IMG/VR virus record: IMGVR_UViG_3300021356_000075
Span: 1 to 34,156 of that record
Source: a virus
DNA length: 34,156 nt
Reading direction: 5' to 3' (one strand)
Shown here: positions 20,043-28,656 of the stretch, piece by piece
Layout: each line of letters begins with the position of its first letter
How positions within the stretch are numbered: position 1 is the stretch's first letter
Translations under genes and position numbers: made by a program
Notes under the pieces: generated by a model
The model's database searches: none
The model's input: the letters and a program-made list of their open reading frames with translations, nothing else
Told to the model about the DNA's origin: nothing

Positions 20043-21905
20043 TCAGACCTCCCAGGCCACCAGGCCCTTTTCCGTCACTGTGACCAACCGCTTTTGAACT
20101 TCCCGGACTTGCTGCAGAACCGTCAACTGTCGCTCTTCCACCTCGCCCTGTCGGTTGATGATGTTGGTCAGCTGTGCCGCCCCGCTGACTGTCCGCAGAT
20201 CCTGAGCTTGTGTCTGATTCTGCAAAGAGTCTGCCAGAGACTGCCCGCTCATCAGCCGAGCAAATTCCGGATTCTGCCGAAGGAATGCGTCCGCGTCTGA
20301 CTGACTCAGTAAACCCTGATTGACAAGACTCTGGAGCCGTGACTGTTCACGGCGGAACGATACTTGGACAGACTCCACAGCCCGCTGGACGTCCTGTGCT
20401 GATCTGGTCATCTCTTCCTTCTGTCGCTCCCAGAACTCCCGCCCCTCTTGCTGTTTCTGCAACCTGTCCCGCTCTGCTATCAGCTCTCGCAGCTCTTGCA
20501 GCCGCTCAGGGCTGACGCCCGCCTCTGCCATCTTGTCCAGTGCCAGGCTGGTCTCCGTGGCCTGCCCGCCGAGGATTGCCACTTGATCAGTCATGTCTCG
20601 GAACATGTCGGCGAATCCGGTTTTCTGCTCAAGGATTGCCGCCACAAAACTGTCCGCCGCACCGGACGCCAGCCAGCTCGGCCCCAGCTTTGATTCAAGG
20701 TCTCTGCGGAACTGCTCAACCTCGCCGCGTATGCCTGCGATTGGATCACGCGCCGCTGTCGCCTGCCTCTTCAGGTCGTAGAGACTGCTACCCATCTGAC
20801 CAGCTGCCTGAGCAGCCTGTGCCCCGCCTCCGGCCACATCTTGCATCAGTCCCGGCATCGTGTTCAGTTGCTCGTGGACCTCACCCGCACTCTGTGCCAG
20901 ATCCCGCTGTACAGAGCTAAGAGCCGCCACTGCCGCCGTTGCTGCAATCACCCCTGTGGCCACCGCTGCCCAGCCCTTCGGGCCTGTCAGTGCCTGAGCC
21001 ACTGCTGCCGCTTTGCTGTAGGCCATGAATGCGATTGTGGCCGCCTTGATCGCCGCGACAAAACTGACCACAGCCACGCCTGCATAGACAAACAAGCGTG
21101 GGGTGGCTTTCATCGCCGCCACCATGCCACGCATCACATTAAGAGCCATGGTGGCCGCTGGAAGCAGGACGTTCCCCATCTCTCTGGCCAGCAGGCTGAT
21201 CTCCCCCTGCATGGTGGTAAACACTCCGCCTGTCGTCTTTGCCAGCCTGTCAGTCATGCCGAAGAATCTGCCGCCCTCACTGGTTGCAGCCCGGAAGGCT
21301 TGCGTGACCTCTGCGGAGCTGATAGCCCCCTGCTCCATCCGCTTCTTCAGCTCGGCCATGGATTCCCCGGTCTGCTCGCTTATCTGCTGCAGAGGGTTGA
21401 ATCCTGCGTTGATCATCTGGAGCAAGTCCTGCCCCATCAGCCGGCCGGCTGCTGTCATCTGGCCGAATACCAGCGTCATCCGTTGCAGCTTCTCAGAGTC
21501 GCCCGCCGCAATGTCCCCGAGCATGGAAAGCGTCGGCAGAAGCTGCTGCGCCTCCATGCCGAAATTCAGCAGCACCTGCCCGGCTTGCTGGAAGTTTGTC
21601 ACACCGAATGGGCTAGTCCTCGCCAGCTCGTCAATCTGTGCCAGCACTGCCTGGGCCCGCTGAGCTGATCCGATCATCACCTCAAATGATGTTGCCACGC
21701 GCTCAGCGTCCATGGCCACTTTGAGAACGCCACCTCCAGCCGCTCCCAGTGCCGCCATGGACGCCATGAACGCCCGTCCGCTCAGCATCTTGTCCAGCTG
21801 TTTGAACTGCCCGCCGATCGTCTGCAGACTCTTCTTCAACTGCTGGTCTTCGGCGTAAATGCGGACGAATGCCCGAGCCGCTTCGATGCCTCTGGATGAT
21901 GCCAT
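20043..21905 (-). CDS. Tape measure protein (620 aa)
   Basis: The N-terminal part contains the tape measure domain (VLKVAMDAERVATSFEVMIG, then ELARTSPFGVTNFQQAGQVL, GQDLLQMINAGFNPLQQISE, GGVFTTMQGEISLLAREMGN). A hydrophobic middle (VYAGVAVVSFVAAIKAATIA and AAVATGVIAATAAVAALSSV) may insert into the host membrane at injection. The C-terminal half is a long charged helix rich in Glu, Gln and Arg. Tape measures set tail length; by the usual 0.15 nm per residue this would give a tail of about 90 nm. It follows the chaperone pair as in lambda. Confidence 0.93.
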   Translation of the reverse strand: MASSRGIEAARAFVRIYAEDQQLKKSLQTIGGQFKQLDKMLSGRAFMASMAALGAAGGGVLKVAMDAERVATSFEVMIGSAQRAQAVLAQIDELARTSPFGVTNFQQAGQVLLNFGMEAQQLLPTLSMLGDIAAGDSEKLQRMTLVFGQMTAAGRLMGQDLLQMINAGFNPLQQISEQTGESMAELKKRMEQGAISSAEVTQAFRAATSEGGRFFGMTDRLAKTTGGVFTTMQGEISLLAREMGNVLLPAATMALNVMRGMVAAMKATPRLFVYAGVAVVSFVAAIKAATIAFMAYSKAAAVAQALTGPKGWAAVATGVIAATAAVAALSSVQRDLAQSAGEVHEQLNTMPGLMQDVAGGGAQAAQAAGQMGSSLYDLKRQATAARDPIAGIRGEVEQFRRDLESKLGPSWLASGAADSFVAAILEQKTGFADMFRDMTDQVAILGGQATETSLALDKMAEAGVSPERLQELRELIAERDRLQKQQEGREFWERQKEEMTRSAQDVQRAVESVQVSFRREQSRLQSLVNQGLLSQSDADAFLRQNPEFARLMSGQSLADSLQNQTQAQDLRTVSGAAQLTNIINRQGEVEERQLTVLQQVREVQKRLVTVTEKGLVAWEV

Positions 21906-22199
21906 TCAGATATCCTCCGGGCTGTGCCCTTCGGCCCACTCCAGATCACCCGGAGCAAACCAATTCAAAACTGACCGCATCACCGCTCGGCCTGTTGGCC
22001 TTTTCTTCTGGATGTGATCCGGATGGAAGTCACCAAACCACCAGACCCGATCGCTGGCCTTTGTCCGTTGAGCATTCCAGACGCCCGCTGTGACATGGCT
22101 GGCTGTCATCAGATCGTGATAGAGTCGCCCCTGAATCATCAACCACAGCTCCCGGAATGTGAGATCGTCGAACGCATATGCGCTTGCCACGCCCATCAT
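21906..22199 (-). CDS. Tail assembly chaperone-like protein, second of pair (97 aa)
   Basis: Small helical protein between the first chaperone-like gene and the tape measure. It has FDDLTFRELWLMIQGRLYHD, then HVTAGVWNAQRTKASDRVWW. It starts ATGA-coupled to the 157-residue gene and ends directly next to the tape measure start. In lambda the equivalent gpGT is made by a -1 frameshift. Here it appears to be an ordinary separate cistron, since I see no slippery heptamer at the junction. Assignment is by position and size. Confidence 0.65.
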   Translation of the reverse strand: MMGVASAYAFDDLTFRELWLMIQGRLYHDLMTASHVTAGVWNAQRTKASDRVWWFGDFHPDHIQKKRPTGRAVMRSVLNWFAPGDLEWAEGHSPEDI

Positions 22200-22669
22200 T
22201 CCGGCTGCTCGCCAGATCCACTCTTCTGGCTCATGCCTGAGCCCTCCAAGTGGAATGCCTGATTGATTGCCTCCTGCAATTCCAGCTCGATCATCGCCAC
22301 TGATGCCGTGCGATTGACTTCCACCGCTGCCATCAGTTGGCGGATCGGTTTCTTGATCGGGCTGGAGTCGGGGAAAAAATCAATGATTGCCTCCACCATT
22401 GCCGTCGATGCAGACTCAAGGACCGTGCCATCCGCCGCAGCTTCCAGATCTGCAGCGTCTTTGCCCTCAACAATCGCAAGGAACTGAAACACGAACGCAT
22501 CGTCATCTGTGATCTTGTCAATGATCTGCTTCAGAACGTCCGGCTCTGTCGTCGCCTTCAGCAGATCAATACCGAGACTTTCGCGTAGCTTCCGAGCCAC
22601 GGCCATCGTGATCTTGAGACCATGATGGCCGCCGCCCAGATCCACATAAGACGCTGCCTGCTCCACCAT
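22196..22669 (-). CDS. Tail assembly chaperone-like protein (157 aa)
   Basis: Begins MVEQAASYVDLGGGHHGLKI. Helical segments follow: TMAVARKLRESLGIDLLKAT, DVLKQIIDKITDDDAFVFQF, and a C-terminal MIELELQEAINQAFHLEG. This alternation of short helices with acidic loops, in a gene between the major tail protein and the tape measure, fits gpG-type chaperones that coat the tape measure during tail assembly. No enzymatic motif. Coupled by ATGA to the second chaperone-like gene. Confidence 0.75.
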   Translation of the reverse strand: MVEQAASYVDLGGGHHGLKITMAVARKLRESLGIDLLKATTEPDVLKQIIDKITDDDAFVFQFLAIVEGKDAADLEAAADGTVLESASTAMVEAIIDFFPDSSPIKKPIRQLMAAVEVNRTASVAMIELELQEAINQAFHLEGSGMSQKSGSGEQPE

Positions 22670-22681
22670 TGCACCGCCCTC

Positions 22682-22834
22682 CTATTCTTCCGGTTCAACC
22701 ACCGGAGCTGGTTCTGGCTCTGGTGCAGCTGCTGGTTGGCTGGTCTTTTTGACCCCCCCCACCTGCAGCTTCACCGTTACCGTCTCACCCGCCAATGTCT
22801 CCACCTTGACCTCATCCACTCGCCCCACAGACAT
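22682..22834 (-). CDS. Small tail-region protein with Pro/Glu tail (50 aa)
   Basis: The start at MSVGRVDEVKVETLAGETVT is chosen for the GGAG six bases upstream. Residues 1-30 are a short beta domain, and the rest is a flexible PAAAPEPEPAPVVEPEE tail. It lies ten bases after the major tail protein gene. It could be a minor tail or chaperone accessory; disorder makes the fold hard to judge. Confidence 0.65.
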   Translation of the reverse strand: MSVGRVDEVKVETLAGETVTVKLQVGGVKKTSQPAAAPEPEPAPVVEPEE

Positions 22835-22844
22835 GCTCCACTCC

Positions 22845-23315
22845 TTATGATGTGACGGTTGCGAAATTGCTGGCATACGTGTTTTCGCCAGCGTGTGTGA
22901 TCTCAAACGAGACCTTCACTGTGTCGTTGTCTGGCTGGCTCTGCTCCCATCGCTTCAGCCTGCCCTCCATGCGGAAGACATACTGCCCGATATGGGTGAT
23001 GTCTCCCGTGGCCATCGCAAAGTGGAGGACAGTTCCGGCTGTGTAAGCGTCTCGCAGTGCCACAAACGTGGCCCCCACACCAGCGCTATCCCGCTTGAGC
23101 AGAATAGTCCCGGTGATGGTGTGCTTCGGCTTGCCGATCAGCTCGCCCACCTCAGCATCTCCCCGGCAGTTACTCTCGACTGCCCGGCGCTCACTGTTCA
23201 GCGTGTCGTCAATGACCACCGGAACCTCTGTGAGTGTTCCGGCTCCGCCGAGCGTGGCGGAATAGTAGAGCTTGCAATCGTCGCCGAGAACACTTCCGGC
23301 TGCTGCGTCTGTCAT
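22845..23315 (-). CDS. Major tail protein
   Basis: A 156-residue protein, MTDAAAGSVLGDDCKLYYSA. It has the beta-barrel pattern of tail tube proteins: TEVPVVIDDTLNSERRAVES, GKPKHTITGTILLKRDSAGV, FVALRDAYTAGTVLHFAMAT and DNDTVKVSFEITHAGENTYA. The length is near that of small phage tube proteins. GGAG lies upstream of the ATG. It follows the neck genes and precedes the chaperones, the canonical place. It would form stacked hexameric rings of the tail tube. Confidence 0.85.
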   Translation of the reverse strand: MTDAAAGSVLGDDCKLYYSATLGGAGTLTEVPVVIDDTLNSERRAVESNCRGDAEVGELIGKPKHTITGTILLKRDSAGVGATFVALRDAYTAGTVLHFAMATGDITHIGQYVFRMEGRLKRWEQSQPDNDTVKVSFEITHAGENTYASNFATVTS

Positions 23316-23327
23316 GTCATTCTCTCC

Positions 23328-24023
23328 TTATCTTGTGGCTTGCCGGAGATACCCGGGTAAACGTGGCTCGATCGTTTCGTAAGCTGGCACCATAAACGGA
23401 TGCTCGTCTTCCAGCTGTCTCAGATTACGCATCCCCTTCCCTGTTGCTTCCAGCACCGGGGACGTCTTTGCTTTCATGATTTCAGGGCCAATCACCACCT
23501 CATCGACAAACATTCGCTTGTGTGCAGCGTCTGCACTTTTCAGCGCGTAGTAGAGCCGATTTTTCAGCGGGCTGGTCCCGTTGTCCCATTCCGCATGGAG
23601 TAGTGGCGGCTTGCCCTTGTCGGCAGTCCGGAATGGTAGCTCTGGCTTTTCGAATGTGTTCGCCTGCCACCGCCCGCTTTTCACAGACCGCAGCTCAGCG
23701 CGTCGGCCTCTTCGGTACGCTGCCAGATCCTGCTTATACTGCCGAAGTCGCTTGTTTTGTTTTGCTCGTTGGATTGAATGCAGACGAGACGCCAGTGCTC
23801 TCGCTTCTGCCAGTTTCATCCGCTTTGCTGGCTTCAGTTTTCGCCGTCCTGTCAGCCTGATGGCCGCCCCGGCCCTGTTGAGGAATCGGAGCATCTTCGG
23901 GCTGAGATGGCTGGCAACCTTCCGGACTGCTCCCTTTTCATCAAGAAAGAATCTCGATGTCATCTTGACCATGTTGGCCTTGCTGCCGCCCAGCCCGACA
24001 AACCCGGTAAAGTTTCCGATCAT
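23328..24023 (-). CDS. Neck / tail completion protein (231 aa)
   Basis: Between the 156-residue completion gene and the major tail gene, where gp10-like neck proteins sit. The product is very basic in the middle (RLTGRRKLKPAKRMKLAEAR, RAKQNKRLRQYKQDLAAYRR), with an ordered C-terminal part: RLYYALKSADAAHKRMFVDE, then GPEIMKAKTSPVLEATGKGM. The positive helices may contact DNA or the portal complex. ATGA-coupled start. Assignment is mostly positional. Confidence 0.65.
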   Translation of the reverse strand: MIGNFTGFVGLGGSKANMVKMTSRFFLDEKGAVRKVASHLSPKMLRFLNRAGAAIRLTGRRKLKPAKRMKLAEARALASRLHSIQRAKQNKRLRQYKQDLAAYRRGRRAELRSVKSGRWQANTFEKPELPFRTADKGKPPLLHAEWDNGTSPLKNRLYYALKSADAAHKRMFVDEVVIGPEIMKAKTSPVLEATGKGMRNLRQLEDEHPFMVPAYETIEPRLPGYLRQATR

Positions 24024-24490
24024 GCCGCCGCCCCCACCGATGTGAACCAGACTCCCTCCGTCACACTGACAAAGATCTCGTTCTCGTCCAGCATGTCAGC
24101 GTCTGCCACAGTCACCGTTGAGACTGACCGCCGCTGTGCTGCCAATCCGCTCCCGAGATCCATGCTCTTGAATTGCGAGTCTGTCCGAAGCCAATCCCGA
24201 AGCTCCTCGGTGAACTCGTCCCAGCTGTCAGACTGTGCCACGGCTTCAGAATCGCAGTTCCCGATGACCGCAATTCCGACCGTCACATCCTCGGCAACAT
24301 CTCCCCGGCTGCTCTGATCCTCCACGCTGGAGACAATCACAGCCACCCGGCCCACTGCTGCCGTTGGCATATCCACCAGCAGATGGGTGACAGACCGCAC
24401 CCGAGCCACTGTCACGCCGGAGGGCAGAGACGCCCAGCCGGAAATGGCAGTCACCAGAGCATTGGCAAGTGTTGCGGATCTGCTGGCCAT
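24020..24490 (-). CDS. Tail terminator / completion protein (156 aa)
   Basis: Starts MASRSATLANALVTAISGWA. It is an alpha/beta protein with SVTHLLVDMPTAAVGRVAVI, a SWDEFTEELRDWLRTDSQ helix and VTVADADMLDENEIFVSVTE. This shape and position (after head closure, before the neck/tube genes) fit the gpU-like tail terminator class, which caps the tail tube. Overlaps both neighbours (TGATG and ATGA). Similarity is by pattern only. Confidence 0.6.
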   Translation of the reverse strand: MASRSATLANALVTAISGWASLPSGVTVARVRSVTHLLVDMPTAAVGRVAVIVSSVEDQSSRGDVAEDVTVGIAVIGNCDSEAVAQSDSWDEFTEELRDWLRTDSQFKSMDLGSGLAAQRRSVSTVTVADADMLDENEIFVSVTEGVWFTSVGAAA

Positions 24491-24858
24491 CAGACTCGCT
24501 CCTTCGTATGCACGCGGAGATATTTTCGATCTCGGTCGTGGTACATCCAGAGCTGACTGTCTGGCCCGTAGGGCATCACCCGAAACGTGACACCGTCCAC
24601 GCTGATCTCGTCGCCGCGTTGTGGCTGAATCTCAGCCGCTCCAGAGTCCACTAGATCAGCCTGCTTGATCAGCCAATCTGTGGACCTGTCGCCCACCTTC
24701 ACGCCCTGCTGTGGTGCCACTCGGCTCCAGTCCCGTGTCCCTCGCACAGCCAGCAGGGTGACCGAGTAAGCCCCACGGGAGTACGTGACGATCTCGCCAC
24801 GGACGCGCCGTGATGCCTCTCTGGCTGCTGCTGCTGCTGTTGCGACTGGGGATGACAT
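24490..24858 (-). CDS. Head closure / head-tail joining protein (122 aa)
   Basis: First gene after the capsid gene and its terminator. An N-terminal helix TAAAAAREASRRVRG is followed by beta strands GEIVTYSRGAYSVTLLAVRG, QGVKVGDRSTDWLIKQADLV and GDEISVDGVTFRVMPYGPDS. This barrel-like pattern with a DWLI segment resembles gpFII-type head-tail joining proteins. No enzymatic motif. It is TGATG-coupled to the next gene. Confidence 0.65.
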   Translation of the reverse strand: MSSPVATAAAAAREASRRVRGEIVTYSRGAYSVTLLAVRGTRDWSRVAPQQGVKVGDRSTDWLIKQADLVDSGAAEIQPQRGDEISVDGVTFRVMPYGPDSQLWMYHDRDRKYLRVHTKERV

Positions 24859-24870
24859 GGAATGCCTTCA

Positions 24871-24907
24871 GAAAAGCCCCGCCGTCAGGGTGGAGACTGA
24901 CGACGGG
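24871..24907 (-). terminator. Strong intrinsic terminator after the major capsid gene
   Basis: On the minus strand CCCGTCGTCAG pairs with CTGACGGCGGG (11 pairs, one G-U) around an eight-base loop, followed by GGCTTTTCTG. It lies about 30 bases after the capsid stop. It would make a stable 3' end and a stepped drop in transcript after the capsid gene. Confidence 0.85.
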
Positions 24908-24935
24908 AACCCGCGCGGGCTGACTCAGACGATCA

Positions 24936-25895
24936 TCACAGAAGCGTTTCTGTGTTGAGGATCGAATCGGTGTAGACGATCGGAATCCCCTCGTACTCAC
25001 GAACCAGAGGAGCAGGAGCCCCAACCGGTGAGTAAGTTGTCCGGCTGCGTTGCAGCTGGCCACCAGACCGCCGATTCATCGCAATATGAGTCGGAGGATC
25101 TGCGGACGGGAACAACTCCAGACACTGGCTCATCAGCAAATCGGTGAGACCCTTGCCGGAGTCGGCTGTCAGGTTTCCAATCCTTGCGGCCGCGTACTTG
25201 CTGCCAGCCTGGATCCCCAGATGGCCGCCAATGTGCCGGCAGAGAGCCGTCATGAGCTTACTGTTGCTGCCGGCCACTTCGCTCTGGAAGGTTTCGCCGA
25301 CAAGAAAGTTAATGTTGTCCAGTGCCAGATCTTCATCACCAGCACCAACCACGCTCATGGCTGCATCGTCTGGAGTCGATCGAATGAACCACACGCTGGA
25401 AGCCGTCCCGGCAGTGGTCCCGCCCGCGTCGATCAGCAGATCACCGCCTGCTTGGTAATTGGCATCGTCAGACAGGCCACTGAACCCGCTAGCGTCTCCT
25501 TCGGTCGTGCCGTTGAAGACCTGCTTCTCCAGCACGCTGAGAGCCTGCCGAAGCTGCTTGCGGGTCACGCGATCCAGCCACGCCTCGGACCCGCCACGGA
25601 ATGCACGGCACAAGGCGATGTCTTCGCGGATGGTGGCGTCAATGTACTTCAGGTCCACGCTGACCTGAGTGCTGGAACCGGCTGTGTAATCGGCACCAGC
25701 GTTGACCGCACGGAAGCCGATGGTGGGAGCCGTCGTTTCTTTGTTGAACTTGTGGGTAGTCCCGTTTGAGGACATCATCGCGTTGAGCTGAGCCAACACG
25801 GGAGCCCCGTTGAGGATGTCCGAGATCTCTGCTGGATTGACATCCAGAGAGTTGAACTTGACCAGTTCGGCCAAAGTGGTAAGCGTGTCCGCCAT
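24936..25895 (-). CDS. Major capsid protein
   Basis: A 319-residue protein with HK97-fold hallmarks: a helical N-arm (MADTLTTLAELVKFNSLDVN), then VDLKYIDATIREDIALCRAF in the P-domain region, DRVTRKQLRQALSVLEKQVF as the long spine helix, and a beta-rich C-terminal half (ADPPTHIAMNRRSGGQLQRS, VREYEGIPIVYTDSILNT). It has no large N-terminal delta domain; the separate scaffold encoded within the protease gene would replace it. AAGGAG precedes the ATG, and a strong terminator follows, as expected for the most abundant virion protein. Confidence 0.85.
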   Translation of the reverse strand: MADTLTTLAELVKFNSLDVNPAEISDILNGAPVLAQLNAMMSSNGTTHKFNKETTAPTIGFRAVNAGADYTAGSSTQVSVDLKYIDATIREDIALCRAFRGGSEAWLDRVTRKQLRQALSVLEKQVFNGTTEGDASGFSGLSDDANYQAGGDLLIDAGGTTAGTASSVWFIRSTPDDAAMSVVGAGDEDLALDNINFLVGETFQSEVAGSNSKLMTALCRHIGGHLGIQAGSKYAAARIGNLTADSGKGLTDLLMSQCLELFPSADPPTHIAMNRRSGGQLQRSRTTYSPVGAPAPLVREYEGIPIVYTDSILNTETLL

Positions 25896-25956
25896 TGTCG
25901 TGATCTCCTTAGATCAAGTGTGTGTATTCAGTCCGCAGCCCCTGCCGCGGATCAAT

Positions 25957-26421
25957 TCAGTTCTTCTTGCCTCGGCAAGCGTCTGCCCATGAGACATAGC
26001 CTTTGTCGGCTGCCACGTTCACGCCTTCGGCCTCATCTGGTGAGGCTTGAGCAGCTGCTGCGGCCTGCTCCCGGAGCTGTGCCATCTCGGCCTTCAGGTC
26101 CTGCAGTTCACCGGCCAATCGGTCAACGTGTGCCTGCTGTGCATCGGCCCAGCTGACACCATCGCGGAACATTGCGGCCCCTGCGGCATCGCCGAAAGCT
26201 GACATGTACGCGCCCAGATCGTGGACAGCTGCGACCGGCTCGGCCACTGGCTCTTCCACGTCCTCCAGATCTTCTTCAGCCACCGGCTCAACCTCTTCAC
26301 CGGTCTCTTCTTCGATCGTCTCAGCCACCGGCTGATTCACTTCGGGAGCAGATTCTGCGACAGCTGCCGCCTTCTCCGCTTCCGGCACAGCCTGCTCTGG
26401 CTGCAGCTTTGGCTTGGCCAT
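25957..26421 (-). CDS. Nested scaffold protein (internal start in protease gene)
   Basis: Internal ATG at codon 277 of the protease gene, same frame, preceded by GGAGG with seven bases of spacing, as good as any start in this genome. It would give a 154-residue protein, MAKPKLQPEQAVPEAEKAAA, with an acidic Glu/Ala/Pro-rich part, then a coiled coil and a short basic tail (WADACRGKKN). This is the layout of lambda Nu3 inside C. The protein would act as an internal scaffold and be removed by the protease. Confidence 0.8.
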   Translation of the reverse strand: MAKPKLQPEQAVPEAEKAAAVAESAPEVNQPVAETIEEETGEEVEPVAEEDLEDVEEPVAEPVAAVHDLGAYMSAFGDAAGAAMFRDGVSWADAQQAHVDRLAGELQDLKAEMAQLREQAAAAAQASPDEAEGVNVAADKGYVSWADACRGKKN

Positions 26422-27249
26422 GTCCGGCCCTCCATTCGCAAAACCTTGGGTTCGAATCATCTGGAGAACGTCCGCCAGACTTCCGATCCCGTCAATAAGA
26501 TCAAGTGCTTCTGCCTTACTGGCTGACCACCACCGACCATCAGCCACGCTGTTCACCGCTTCCTCAGACATCTCCCGCCCGGCCATGATGTCCCGCAGAA
26601 ATGCCTCGTTTTTTTCCTCCACCGTCTGCTGGAGGAATTCCAGCTGGGCTCTCGTCAGTGGCTCGCCCGGTGTGCCGAGCCCTTTGTAGGGGCCGGTAGT
26701 CAGCACAATGCTTTTCACTCCGGCTTTCTCATATGCCTTGGAGTAATCCAAAACCTGCCGGTAAGTGCCAATACTTCCGACCTCTGAATCCTTGCTGGCG
26801 AACACTGACCCGGCCTGTGATGCAATCCGGTAGGCTGCACTGGCTCCCATGCCGTTGATTGACGCCACCACTAGCGTCTGTTCTGCCAGCTCCCGGATCT
26901 GATCAATAACCGGATCGAGACCGGCCACCATGCCGCCAGGGCTGTCGATCTTCAGCACGATTGGCGGGAGTTGCTCCATCTGGCTGATTGCCGTCAGGGC
27001 CTCGCCAATGGCCTTGTAGTTTGAGACGAACGGGCTTTTCCGCTTGTACAATGGTCCGATCACAGAGACGATCGCGATCCCGTCTGCGGTCATCTCGTAG
27101 GGCTTGGAATCCACGCCGAGAGCGTCCGCCAAGTATTCGGTGAAGACGTCGTCCATCGTTTCAGGATCAAGGCCAGCTTTGCGGGCTGCCCGTGCTTGAA
27201 ACGCTTGGAGAAATCGCTGGTCGATTTGCCAGAGTCTGCTCGGGCTCAT
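25957..27249 (-). CDS. S49 (SppA/gpC-like) prohead protease with scaffold domain
   Basis: A 430-residue protein. Residues 50-260 are an S49 serine peptidase: IVLKIDSPGG near 97-106, catalytic Ser137 in MGASAAY (134-140), and Lys189 in GPYKGLGTPGE as the general base. The C-terminal 154 residues are acidic and then coiled-coil (VDRLAGELQDLKAEMAQLRE), a scaffold domain. This fusion matches lambda gpC, whose 3' part also encodes Nu3 from an internal start; the same is seen here. It matures the prohead and degrades scaffold. Coupled by ATGA to the portal gene. Confidence 0.92.
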   Translation of the reverse strand: MSPSRLWQIDQRFLQAFQARAARKAGLDPETMDDVFTEYLADALGVDSKPYEMTADGIAIVSVIGPLYKRKSPFVSNYKAIGEALTAISQMEQLPPIVLKIDSPGGMVAGLDPVIDQIRELAEQTLVVASINGMGASAAYRIASQAGSVFASKDSEVGSIGTYRQVLDYSKAYEKAGVKSIVLTTGPYKGLGTPGEPLTRAQLEFLQQTVEEKNEAFLRDIMAGREMSEEAVNSVADGRWWSASKAEALDLIDGIGSLADVLQMIRTQGFANGGPDMAKPKLQPEQAVPEAEKAAAVAESAPEVNQPVAETIEEETGEEVEPVAEEDLEDVEEPVAEPVAAVHDLGAYMSAFGDAAGAAMFRDGVSWADAQQAHVDRLAGELQDLKAEMAQLREQAAAAAQASPDEAEGVNVAADKGYVSWADACRGKKN

Positions 27250-28652
27250 GCTGTCACCTCACTGTCTGCACTGTCTGAGCCGTCTGTCAGCCTGACCATG
27301 GCCGCGTCTGACCACTTCTGGAGGAATCCAAACTGCTCCAGTTCCTCTCGCTCTTTGGCGATCTCGGCCACGTTGTCTAGGTAATCACCCAGACCGAACT
27401 CATCGCAGACGTCTTGCATGGACTTGAGCCCAGCCGCCACGCTGCGGAGAGCTGTGTCCAGTTCCTCTTGTGGTTTCCACCATGCGACCCCGCGCGGAAC
27501 CCACCGGAATTTAACGTCTTCGGGAGTCATGCCACTGGGCAGATTCAGCTCACCAGTGCCGCCAAATTCTGGACGAAGGAACCACCGATAAAGCCGCCAG
27601 CGTGCCATCTTGTCATGGAGGATTCGCTGGGTTTTGCGTCTGGTATGACAGGCTCGTTCGAACCCAATCCACGCCATTCTGCTCCCGCTGTAGTTCGTGA
27701 AATTTTCACTGAACATCGAGTAGGACAGATCCAAAGACTTGAGCGCGATCTGCGTGCAAAGCTGGAGGAATTCCTGTGTGCTGGTCGCCGGTGTCTGGCT
27801 CTGAATCGTCTCGACTGACTCACCCTCATCGAGATCGAAGACCGCAGGGCCATCACCGAAGTCCACCACACGAGACGCCCCCTCTTGGGCTGATGATGCT
27901 TCGTCGTCGTCTTCGTCGAAGGCTTCAGCGTCTTCTTTTCTGGCAAACGCGATCCCGAAAAGCTGGTCCAATTTGACCTTCGCTCTCATGTGATCGAATG
28001 TCTCGTCCAGATCCCGGAACTCATTGAGGGCTGCGACGATCGGAGCCACTGGCCTGATCTGATTCGGCCGCGCTTCATGCTGACAGTATTGCCAGACAGA
28101 TCCCGCCTTTATGATCCTGTCTTGGGCCTGTCCGGTTCGCGGATCTTCCTCGGCAAAATTCCAGGCCCTGACCCGACCGCCAACTAACTTCGCCCCACCG
28201 ACCCACTGACCCTGATCCCTGCGGCCTGTTGGATTTTGACAGAACGCCCCCTCCACCATCTGGAGAGATCCGTTGACTCTGACGAAAAACGCATCGCCAG
28301 CCAGCAGTTGCTGGGCTTGTGCGATCCGCCGCATATCGTCCCAGTCCATGCGGCCATAATAGTCAATGGCCTCGGCCTGTGTGTCTCGCTCCATCAGTTC
28401 CCGGAGTGCGACATTTAGCCCCCGGTCATTCGTTCGGGGTTGAAAATCGAAGAGACAGCAGTAGTCCAGCGTTCGGCGAATTGCCCACGCCAGTAGGCCC
28501 ATGTTCCGGTGAACGTCCAGAGCATTGGCCTGCAGGGCCTTGCGTCTGTTGTCGGTCAGCAGGAAATTCTCCGACCGTGGCCGGAGTCGCGTGGAGCGTC
28601 TTCGATGCTTTGGGTTCAGCGCTTGGTATGTGTCGGACTGCTGGAGACTCAC
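27246..28652 (-). CDS. Portal protein (lambda family)
   Basis: A 468-residue portal. N-terminal NFLLTDNRRKALQANALDVH and NMGLLAWAIRRTLDYCC are the family's early helices. GRMDWDDMRRIAQAQQLLAG with DAFFVRVNGSLQMVEG follows, and MFSENFTNYSGSRMAWIGFE is the conserved lambda-family region. A GTG start has GGAGG seven bases upstream. The portal forms the dodecameric DNA gate at one vertex, binds terminase during packaging and the connector afterwards. It sits between the gpW-like gene and the protease, as in lambda (W-B-C). Confidence 0.92.
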   Translation of the reverse strand: MSLQQSDTYQALNPKHRRRSTRLRPRSENFLLTDNRRKALQANALDVHRNMGLLAWAIRRTLDYCCLFDFQPRTNDRGLNVALRELMERDTQAEAIDYYGRMDWDDMRRIAQAQQLLAGDAFFVRVNGSLQMVEGAFCQNPTGRRDQGQWVGGAKLVGGRVRAWNFAEEDPRTGQAQDRIIKAGSVWQYCQHEARPNQIRPVAPIVAALNEFRDLDETFDHMRAKVKLDQLFGIAFARKEDAEAFDEDDDEASSAQEGASRVVDFGDGPAVFDLDEGESVETIQSQTPATSTQEFLQLCTQIALKSLDLSYSMFSENFTNYSGSRMAWIGFERACHTRRKTQRILHDKMARWRLYRWFLRPEFGGTGELNLPSGMTPEDVKFRWVPRGVAWWKPQEELDTALRSVAAGLKSMQDVCDEFGLGDYLDNVAEIAKEREELEQFGFLQKWSDAAMVRLTDGSDSADSEVTA

Positions 28653-28656
28653 CGCG

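Noticed and set aside
20841-21668. 275-codon plus-strand open frame
   Set aside because: Opposite the tape measure gene. Rich in His, Arg, Cys and Leu, as expected from an antisense reading.
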